Shown: one piece after another, positions 58,396-64,000 of the stretch
How the letters are laid out: the number at the start of each line of letters is the position of its first letter
How positions within the stretch are numbered: the first letter of the stretch is position 1
Assembly (NCBI GenBank): GCA_030247575.1
Contig: JAOTRV010000020.1
Location: forward strand, 1 to 64,000
Direction: 5' to 3'
Origin: Sulfuritalea sp.
GTDB taxonomy: Bacteria; Pseudomonadota; Gammaproteobacteria; Burkholderiales; Rhodocyclaceae
DNA length: 64,000 nucleotides
Program-made: the position numbers and the translations under genes
Notes under the pieces: model-generated
What the model was told of the DNA's origin: nothing
Database searches by the model: none
What the model saw: the letters and a program-made list of their open reading frames with translations, nothing else

Positions 58396-58754
58396 GGACC
58401 GTGATTAAAGTGGAAGGCCCGGACGACTTTTTCAAGCGCGGAAAGCTTGTGGCCAAGCTCGCCGATCAGGGCAAGCCAATTCCCCGCGAGCACATTATCG
58501 CTTTTGAAGATCCGGAAGATATGGCGCGCCTCATTACCACAGCGAAGTTGGCGCTTTTCAGAGAGGTTCGTCAAAGTGCCGGCTCAATCACTGAACTCGC
58601 AGAGCGGCTGCATCGTGATCGTAGCGCGGTCAAACGAGACATCGATGAGTTGGAAAAAGCGGGGCTTATCGAAGTCCAAGATATGCCACTACCTGGGCAT
58701 GGGCGAAAAAAAGAAGTTCGCGCGGTAGCGGAGCAGATATTGTTAGCGATCTAA
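58392..58754 (+). CDS. TumA-like helix-turn-helix antitoxin
   Basis: A 120-residue protein. The N-terminal half (VIKVEGPDDFFKRGKLVAKLADQGKP, in parts) precedes a MarR/winged-helix-like HTH, SITELAERLHRDRSAVKRDIDELEKAGLIEV. It is paired with and overlaps the putative toxin, and probably represses its own operon. The toxin-then-antitoxin order fits TumE-TumA. Confidence 0.65.
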   Translation: MRTVIKVEGPDDFFKRGKLVAKLADQGKPIPREHIIAFEDPEDMARLITTAKLALFREVRQSAGSITELAERLHRDRSAVKRDIDELEKAGLIEVQDMPLPGHGRKKEVRAVAEQILLAI

Positions 58755-58760
58755 GCTGAA

Positions 58761-58797
58761 ATGATCTCTGCTTCCGGCCAGAACCGGCCGTTCGAGG
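58761..58797 (+). repeat. Right degenerate direct repeat at the TumE/TumA cassette
   Basis: ATGATCTCTGCTTCCGGCC, an extra AGAACCGGCC, then GTTCGAGG. It matches the left copy at 57981-58009 over most positions, with an extra 9-10 bp. Confidence 0.5.
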
Positions 58798-58966
58798 CAC
58801 GAGAAATTCGGCAATTCGAATGACGGGTAACGCATCATGAAGCTGACCTTGGACGATGCAACTTCCGATGCCAAGTTCGGCCAAAACCGACCTTGAGGTG
58901 GTAAGCAGAAGAACCCGTTTGATTGATCCGCGTCACCTTTCACCCGCGTCCTGCATCGCCAGGTTG

Positions 58967-59728
58967 TTACCGATCCGATCTCCAAGCCGCATCCCACCCG
59001 AGGAGTTGGGTAGCCTTCTTGGTCATCACTGTGCCATCGTTCTCAGCGATGTTGTAGATGCCCGGCGCTCCGTTTGTGATGGCAAGCTGAGCGGCCTTCG
59101 CTGCGGCACTGACATGTACGGAACCAGAATCAATGGGACCGTCAAACCCGGTGCCGGGACCATAGAACAAACCATACCTGAGAACAATGCCCTCGATCGG
59201 AGCATTGAGTACTTGACGTTCAAGGCTCGCCACGCCCTGTACGGTTTCACCATAGACGGGGTGCGTTTCGGCCAGAAACGGGTCCTCCTCGCGGTGTGGC
59301 AGGGGACCGTCTGCGTAGATGAAGGAGATGCTCTGGGCGATCAATCGCTTTGCGCCAGCGAGCACTGACGACTCGATCAGGTTACGCGTGCCCTCGTTCC
59401 GCAAGCGGGCGTTCCGCACCAAAGCTTCAGTCATCTTGCTCGCTTCAAGCGCATGAGGAAGATCGGTAAGCTGGTGGATAACGATCTCCGGTTTGAATTC
59501 GGTGATGACGCTGCGCAGCGCTGCCGCATCAAAAACATCGACGACAACCGGCTCGACTCCCATCTCATGCAGCAGCGTTGCCTTGTCTGCGGATCGCGTC
59601 GTAGCGACAACTTGCCATCCGTCAGCGATGAGTAGAGGCGCAAGCTGCCGGCCTATGGCTCCGGATGCGCCAGCGAGGAAAATGCGTTTGCTCGCAAACA
59701 GACTCCCGGTTTCAGTTTTCTGGGTCAT
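58967..59728 (-). CDS. NAD(P)-dependent epimerase/dehydratase-like oxidoreductase
   Basis: A 253-residue protein from the ATG at 59728 (AAGGAAACC site). Rossmann loop LAGASGAIGRQLAPLLIADGW near 20, then TEFKPEIVIHQLTDLPHALEA and IYADGP. It belongs to the extended SDR/NmrA-like group that reduces or epimerises small molecules. The catalytic YxxxK is not clearly in the usual place (YGETVQG). It is 132 bp downstream of the Rrf2 gene on the same strand, so probably under its control. Confidence 0.8.
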   Translation of the reverse strand: MTQKTETGSLFASKRIFLAGASGAIGRQLAPLLIADGWQVVATTRSADKATLLHEMGVEPVVVDVFDAAALRSVITEFKPEIVIHQLTDLPHALEASKMTEALVRNARLRNEGTRNLIESSVLAGAKRLIAQSISFIYADGPLPHREEDPFLAETHPVYGETVQGVASLERQVLNAPIEGIVLRYGLFYGPGTGFDGPIDSGSVHVSAAAKAAQLAITNGAPGIYNIAENDGTVMTKKATQLLGWDAAWRSDR

Positions 59729-59860
59729 TTTGGTTTCCTTGTATGCCGGACATTGGAACCACACCCGTCGTACGGATGTGCGACACCCGTCCCGGCGCCC
59801 GGCTGGATACCGTCAGGGTGGTGTTGCTAAAGGTGGTGGCGACGTTGCGCCAAGGGCGTG

Positions 59861-60400
59861 TTACGGGACGCCGGGAGGCTTCATGGGCCGACGAGATGCG
59901 CGTCCCTTTGTTCTTTCGTTCAGCCAGCCCCGAACTTCGATCGGAAAGCTTTTCGGAGCTTTGCGTTCAACCACAGCGGCTAGACTTGCCAACGTTTCCT
60001 GCGCAAGACTCTCTCGCATGGCCGCTTCCGCGCGCAGCATTGTCGCGTGGATCGCGCATACCCCCTTTGTTGCCCAGGTAGGTGCGTCGTCTTCAAACAC
60101 GGCGCAACGGTCACGAATTTCCTGGCAATTGAACAGGGGTTTGTTGCCTTCAATCGCATCGACGACATCAAGCACCGTAATATCGGCTGGTGCTTTGGCC
60201 AGGCAATACCCCCCGCTCACCCCCGCCGCCGCTTGGACGATGCCTGCTTTCTCCAGCTTGGGGAAAATCTTCGCGACAAACGACGGGGAGATCCCCTGCA
60301 ATTCCGCTAGATCGCGACTACTGGGTTGCCCACTAGCCGGATCGACCAACCAAAGGAGGCAGTGGATACCGTATTCGACGCTGTTCGTGATGTGTGCCAT
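59861..60400 (-). CDS. Rrf2 family transcriptional regulator
   Basis: A 179-residue regulator from the ATG at 60400 (MAHITNSVEYGIHCLLWL). Winged-helix DNA-binding domain QPSSRDLAELQGISPSFVAKIFPKLEKAGIV (in parts) with GVSGGYCLAKAPADITVLDVVDAIEG. Three cysteines, in FNCQEIRDRC and GVCAIHATM, could bind an Fe-S cluster or sense redox. A perfect 9-bp inverted repeat overlaps its start codon. The frame upstream to 60550 is not used. Confidence 0.88.
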   Translation of the reverse strand: MAHITNSVEYGIHCLLWLVDPASGQPSSRDLAELQGISPSFVAKIFPKLEKAGIVQAAAGVSGGYCLAKAPADITVLDVVDAIEGNKPLFNCQEIRDRCAVFEDDAPTWATKGVCAIHATMLRAEAAMRESLAQETLASLAAVVERKAPKSFPIEVRGWLNERTKGRASRRPMKPPGVP

Positions 60401-60426
60401 AACGCGGACAATACTACTCCGCGTTA
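60400..60426. promoter_or_regulatory. Putative Rrf2 operator
   Basis: TAACGCGGA at 60400-60408 and its exact inverse TCCGCGTTA at 60418-60426, separated by 9 bases. It covers the start of the Rrf2 gene and its upstream leader. Rrf2-family dimers bind palindromes of this scale, so autoregulation is likely. Confidence 0.6.
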
Positions 60427-60587
60427 TTAAATGCAAATCTATGTTGTGTAGTTTGCTGCCATCAGCATCTGTTTTGACCAAGAACAAGACCACTAGTCGT
60501 TGGGTTCGACTGGCAACTTGTTGATCCCAAAGCTGCCATTGCCATTGCAAACCTCATCAGGCAGCAATGGGCACGGAACAGACTTTA

Positions 60588-60612
60588 CCGCCGTCCCGCC
60601 AGCGCCGACTTT
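60588..60612 (-). repeat. Dispersed 25-nt repeat, copy 14 (intergenic)
   Basis: Minus orientation: AGTCGGCGCTGG, spacer CGGG, right block ACGGCGG. It lies 17 bp downstream of the thioesterase stop, in a 228-bp gap that holds nothing else recognisable besides the operator. Confidence 0.86.
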
Positions 60613-60628
60613 CCGGGCGCGGCGCAGC

Positions 60629-61075
60629 TCAGGCGACGGCCTTGCCCGCTTCGTAGACTTCGATCGCCGTGCGCAGCTTGTCCGGCAGCGGGCGTGAGGT
60701 CTTGCTTTCCGGGTCGGCGTTGACGTAGACGATCTCGCCGCTGATCAGGCGTTCGCCGTCGCGGAAGATGCCCATTTCGAAGGTCATGCTCGAATTGCCG
60801 AGCTTGGCGGCGCGCACGCAGACGTCGATGATTTCGTCGAAGCGCGCCGAGCCGTGGTAGTTGATCACGCTGCGCACGGCGAACAGGTCGCCGCCGGTGC
60901 CGGCGATGCCTTCCGGGTAGGGCAAGCCGATCGCGCGCCAGTATTCGGTGACGCCGACGTCGAAGTAGGTCAGGTAGTGGCCGTTGAAGACGATGTTCTG
61001 CGGATCGACTTCGGCCCAGCGCACGCGCAGCGGATAACGCAGGCGGAAGGCGGCCAGTTCAGAGGGCGTGGTCAT
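60629..61075 (-). CDS. YbgC/4-hydroxybenzoyl-CoA-type thioesterase
   Basis: A 148-residue hotdog protein. It has RVRWAEVDPQNIVFNGHYLTYFD near 19-41 with the catalytic Asp in the family position, the strand VRSVINYHGSARFDEIIDVCVRAA, and ISGEIVYVNAD. Acyl-CoA or 4-hydroxybenzoyl-CoA hydrolysis is expected. It is 42 bp downstream of the hydroxyacyl-CoA dehydrogenase gene, suggesting a shared degradation transcript. Confidence 0.88.
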   Translation of the reverse strand: MTTPSELAAFRLRYPLRVRWAEVDPQNIVFNGHYLTYFDVGVTEYWRAIGLPYPEGIAGTGGDLFAVRSVINYHGSARFDEIIDVCVRAAKLGNSSMTFEMGIFRDGERLISGEIVYVNADPESKTSRPLPDKLRTAIEVYEAGKAVA

Positions 61076-61117
61076 GGCGGGTCCCCTTGAGGTTGTCGGT
61101 TGGAATCCGGTGCGCGG

Positions 61118-62656
61118 CTACGCTTCGCCGGTCAGCAGCGAGACGCCGAGCAGGGCGCGACGCTTGAGCCACGGGCTGGGACGGTAGCGCGGATCGCCGT
61201 AGAAATCCTGCATGGCTTCGAGGATGGACAGCACGTTCCTGGCCCCCAGCGCATCGCCGAAGGCCAGCGGGCCCTTGGGGTAGGCCAGGCCGAGCGTGAC
61301 TGCGCGGTCGATGTCGGCCGGTGTGGCGACGCGCTGCTGGGCGATGTCGCAACCGATGTTCACGATGCAGGCGACGATGCGCTGGGCGATGAAGCCGGCG
61401 CTGTCGCGGATCACCGTGACGGGCGTGCCGTCGGCGGCGAACAGGGCGTGGGCGGCGTCGCGCATGGCCGGCGTGGTCAGCGGCGTCGTCATCAAGGTAC
61501 GGCGCGGACTCTTGCCCGCCGTGATGCCGAACAGGCAGTCGATGGCGACGGTGCGTTCGGGGTCGAGTCCCTTGGTGACGCAGGCCGTGGTGGCGTCCAC
61601 CCCCAGCGGGGTGATGATGCACAGCGCCTCCGCGCTCGGCTCGTAGTCGGTTTCGACAGCGATTCCCGCGGCGGCGGCGATCTCGCGCACGGTTTCGCCC
61701 CATGCCGGATGGGTCTGGCTGACCCAGACGCGGGCCGGTTTGGCGGTCGGCACGGCGGCGGCGGGCGCCGCTTCGGGCGCGCCGTTGGCGTAGGTGTAGA
61801 AGCCGCGGCCGGTCTTGCGTCCCAGCAGGCCGCCGGCCAGCCGCTGCGCGGCAAGCGCCGAAGGCCGGTAGCGCGGCTCCTGGTAATACTGGTGGTAGAT
61901 GGATTCCATCACCGGCTGCGAAACGTCGAGGCCGGTCAGGTCCAGCAGTTCGAAGGGCCCCATGCGAAAGCCGGCGATCTCGCGCATGACGCGGTCGATT
62001 TCCCGGAAATCGGTCACGCCTTCACCGAGCACGCGCAGCGCTTCGGTGACGAAGCCGCGGCCGGCATGATTGACGATGAAGCCCGGGGTGTCGCGAGCCG
62101 CGACCGCCGTGTGGCCCATGCGCCGCCCGAGCGCCAGCAGCGCCTCGCAGACCCGGGGCGCGGTGAGCAGGCCGTCGATCACCTCGACGATCTTCATCAG
62201 CGGCACGGGATTGAAGAAGTGGAAGCCGGCGACGCGCTCGGGCCGCTTGCAGGCAGCGGCGAGCGAGGTCACCGAAAGCGAAGAGGTGTTGGTGGCGAGG
62301 ATGCAGTCGGCGGCGATGATGTCTTCCAGTTGCTGGAACAACTGCTTCTTCACGTCCAGATTTTCGACGATGGCCTCGATGATGACCTGCGCCGACGCCA
62401 GGTCGTCGAGCTTGCCGACGACTTCCAGCTTGGCGGTCGCCGCGGCAAGCGCCCCGGCGGAGATCTTGCCCTTCTCGGCCAGCTTGCCCAGCGTGCCGAC
62501 GACGGTTTCGCGAGCGTTCGCCGCGGCGCCGTGCAGGGCATCGAACAGCAGCACGCGGATGCCGGCTTGCGCCGCGATCTGGGCGATGCCGCGGCCCATG
62601 GCGCCGGTACCGACGATGCCGATGCAAAGGGACGGCGACTGGATGTCGACGGACAT
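61118..62656 (-). CDS. 3-hydroxyacyl-CoA dehydrogenase (PaaH/PaaC type)
   Basis: A 512-residue NAD-dependent dehydrogenase of beta-oxidation. N-terminal Rossmann IGIVGTGAMGRGIAQIAAQAG, catalytic blocks NTSSLSVTSLAAACKRPER and GFHFFNPVPLMKIVEVI, then a repeated C-terminal domain with a degenerate second copy (LMTTPLTTPAMRDAAHALF ... VACIVNIGCDIAQQRVATPADIDRAV), as in the PaaH/PaaC-like long group. It may act in phenylacetate or fatty-acid breakdown. Confidence 0.92.
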   Translation of the reverse strand: MSVDIQSPSLCIGIVGTGAMGRGIAQIAAQAGIRVLLFDALHGAAANARETVVGTLGKLAEKGKISAGALAAATAKLEVVGKLDDLASAQVIIEAIVENLDVKKQLFQQLEDIIAADCILATNTSSLSVTSLAAACKRPERVAGFHFFNPVPLMKIVEVIDGLLTAPRVCEALLALGRRMGHTAVAARDTPGFIVNHAGRGFVTEALRVLGEGVTDFREIDRVMREIAGFRMGPFELLDLTGLDVSQPVMESIYHQYYQEPRYRPSALAAQRLAGGLLGRKTGRGFYTYANGAPEAAPAAAVPTAKPARVWVSQTHPAWGETVREIAAAAGIAVETDYEPSAEALCIITPLGVDATTACVTKGLDPERTVAIDCLFGITAGKSPRRTLMTTPLTTPAMRDAAHALFAADGTPVTVIRDSAGFIAQRIVACIVNIGCDIAQQRVATPADIDRAVTLGLAYPKGPLAFGDALGARNVLSILEAMQDFYGDPRYRPSPWLKRRALLGVSLLTGEA

Positions 62657-62731
62657 GGATGCTTCTCCTCGGAGCGTTATGCGTCCGGTCCGGCTGCGCC
62701 GGATGCCGGGTCGGGTGCGTCGTTCAGTGGC

Positions 62732-63556
62732 TTACCAGAGCTTCCACCACGGCTCGACGCGGTTGAGGCCGCGTGCGTAGTATTCGCTCTTGGGGAAATT
62801 CCTGCGCATCACGCGCTCGGCATCGTCGCGCAGGTCGTTCATGCCGAGCAGGTCGTAGGCCTTGACCATGACGAACAGCGCCTCTTCGTTGGCGGGCGCG
62901 TCCGGGTAGGTCTTGATCGCGGTTTGCGCGCGGTTCAACGCGGCGACATAGGCGCCGCGCTTCATGTAGTAGCGGGCCACATGCACTTCATGCGAGGCCA
63001 GCGCATTGACCAGGTACTTCATGCGCGCGGTGGCGTCCGGCGTGTAGCGGCTCTCGGGATACTTGGCGACCAGCACCTTGAAGGCCTCGAACGAGTCGCG
63101 CGCGGCCTTGGGGTCGCGCTCGGTCAGATCCTGCAGGCTGACGTAGCCGAGCAGGCCGAGGTCTTCGTTGAAATTGGCCAGGCCCTTCAGGTAGTAGGCG
63201 TAGTCGACGTTGGGATGGTTCGGATGCAGGCGGATGAAGCGGTCGCAGGCGGCGATGGCCGATGCCGGCTCGGCCTGGCGGTAGTAGGCATAGGCGACCT
63301 CGAGCTGGGCCTGCTGTGCGTAACGGCCGTAGGGGAAGCGCGCTTCGAGCTTCTCGAAGAACTTGATCGCCCTGTCATAGGCGCCGTCGTTCATGGAGTC
63401 CTTGGCTTCGCTGTAGAGCTTGTTGGCGGACCAGCCGGCGGTCTCGTCGGCCGTTTCGGGCAGCAGGCCGCAACCGCCGAGCAGACCCGTGCCGAGGATG
63501 ACGCCGACGACTGCGATGGGGGCGAGCGCCCGCAGGAATGCCGCTACACTACGCAT
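62732..63556 (-). CDS. bamD: Outer-membrane protein assembly factor BamD
   Basis: A TPR lipoprotein of the BAM complex (274 residues). The signal peptide has the lipobox LLGGC near 29, then TPR repeats: [40 protein letters not shown] (in parts), [36 protein letters not shown] and others, ending [22 protein letters not shown]. Its ATG (63556) overlaps the ATG of the divergent rluD by two bases. Confidence 0.95.
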   Translation of the reverse strand: MRSVAAFLRALAPIAVVGVILGTGLLGGCGLLPETADETAGWSANKLYSEAKDSMNDGAYDRAIKFFEKLEARFPYGRYAQQAQLEVAYAYYRQAEPASAIAACDRFIRLHPNHPNVDYAYYLKGLANFNEDLGLLGYVSLQDLTERDPKAARDSFEAFKVLVAKYPESRYTPDATARMKYLVNALASHEVHVARYYMKRGAYVAALNRAQTAIKTYPDAPANEEALFVMVKAYDLLGMNDLRDDAERVMRRNFPKSEYYARGLNRVEPWWKLW

Positions 63557-64000
63557 GGTGAAAACCTCGCATGAAATTCCGGCCGATTATAGCCGAAGCC
63601 CCGGCCCGGCCCCGGGCCTCGAAATCCCCGCGGAGTGCGCCGGCTGGCGGCTGGACGCGGCATTGGCCAAGCTCTTTCCCGAGCACTCGCGCAGCCGTCT
63701 GCAGGCCTGGCTCAAGGCCGGGCGGATCCGGCTCGATGGCGGCGCGGCGGAGCCTAAGCGCAAGGTGTATGGCGGCGAACGCATCGAGGTCGACGCGAAG
63801 GTCGCCGTGCCGCCGGCGTCTACTCTTGCCGGGGCGGCCGAGGACATCGCGCTCGACGTGGTGTTCGAGGACGAAGCTTTGATCGTGATCGACAAGCCGG
63901 CCGGGCTGGTGGTGCATCCGGGCGCCGGCAACGCTTCGGGCACGCTGCTGAATGCGCTGCTGCACCACGCGCCGCAACTCGCCGGCATACCGCGCGCCGG
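63555..64000 (+). CDS. rluD: Ribosomal large-subunit pseudouridine synthase D (partial)
   Basis: Truncated by the window end; about 148 codons visible from ATG 63555 ([12 protein letters not shown]). The S4 domain ([30 protein letters not shown], in parts) precedes the PSUS core starting [19 protein letters not shown]. It makes pseudouridines near 23S position 1911-1917. VAVPPASTL at residues 83-91 comes from repeat copy 15 between the two domains. The divergent start pair with bamD is tight. Confidence 0.85.
   Translation, partial: MVKTSHEIPADYSRSPGPAPGLEIPAECAGWRLDAALAKLFPEHSRSRLQAWLKAGRIRLDGGAAEPKRKVYGGERIEVDAKVAVPPASTLAGAAEDIALDVVFEDEALIVIDKPAGLVVHPGAGNASGTLLNALLHHAPQLAGIPRA
63802..63826 (-). 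repeat. Dispersed 25-nt repeat, copy 15 (inside rluD, antisense)
   Basis: Second subtype on the minus strand: AGTAGACGCCGG, spacer CGGC, right block ACGGCGA. Identical over the 25 positions to copy 12 except one base at the left edge, and read in the same peptide phase. Confidence 0.85.

Noticed and set aside
58743..58997. Minus-strand frame of 84 codons beyond the toxin-antitoxin pair
   Set aside because: It overlaps the antitoxin end and the oxidoreductase end, and has no recognisable protein features.

Overview
The window is one contiguous piece of a GC-rich betaproteobacterial chromosome. Gene content and order (secF, ilvB-ilvH-ilvC-pssA-leuA, rpsP-rimM-trmD-rplS, xseB-ispA-dxs, a betaproteobacterial ECF sigma/DUF3619/DUF3106/RDD cluster, DUF2322, hda beside an AI-2E permease and purM) point to Rhodocyclales or a close relative such as the Sterolibacteriaceae. 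That placement is inferred from synteny and protein style, not measured.

Layout. 1-9.5 kb: end of the Sec accessory operon, a b-type cytochrome, cytochrome c', purB, a GST, holC-pepA, and lptF-lptG for LPS export. 9.5-11.4 kb: an ECF sigma operon whose sigma gene appears to start with CTG. 11.5-17.5 kb: branched-chain amino acid genes plus pssA. 17.5-24.6 kb: wrbA, a YihY membrane protein, pyrF, the rpsP-rimM-trmD-rplS operon and folE2. 24.7-27.8 kb: the isoprenoid operon xseB-ispA-dxs. 27.9-39.4 kb: an accessory metabolic stretch with a Rieske oxygenase, an EamA transporter, an FAD dehydrogenase/ThDP enzyme pair, a second ECF sigma/anti-sigma operon, an SDR, an internally deleted hydrolase and an RraA-like protein. 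39.4-43.9 kb: an AT-richer defence-like island with a nuclease-DGQHR fusion, a Dam-type methyltransferase and a RelE/ParE-type toxin-antitoxin pair, next to a tRNA-Ser(GCU). 44-58 kb: housekeeping (HAD, hda, purM, miaA, mutL, dedA, purN, rsmB-like, mscS, rlmB). 58-60.4 kb: a TumE/TumA-like toxin-antitoxin pair and an Rrf2 regulator with its oxidoreductase. 60.6-64 kb: acyl-CoA thioesterase, 3-hydroxyacyl-CoA dehydrogenase, bamD and a truncated rluD.

Two signals stand out. First, a 25-nt interspersed repeat occurs at least 15 times. It has a conserved left block AGTCGGCGCTGG (or AGTAGACGCCGG), four variable bases, and a conserved right block ACGGCGA, with no indels between copies. Eight copies overlap coding sequence (secF, the b-type cytochrome, trmD, the ThDP enzyme, mutL, a DUF3108 gene, rluD, and the stop codon of miaA). 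Intergenic copies bracket the accessory cassettes. Second, the nuclease-DGQHR plus Dam pair has the form of a restriction-modification-like defence system whose restriction partner is unlike classical endonucleases.

No stretch longer than 300 bases lacks a gene. The longer gaps (about 170-280 bases at 14766-14935, 15704-15983, 29047-29272, 33525-33718, 39375-39565, 42814-43051, 57859-58083, 58755-58966 and 60401-60628) hold the repeats, hairpins and operator listed below.
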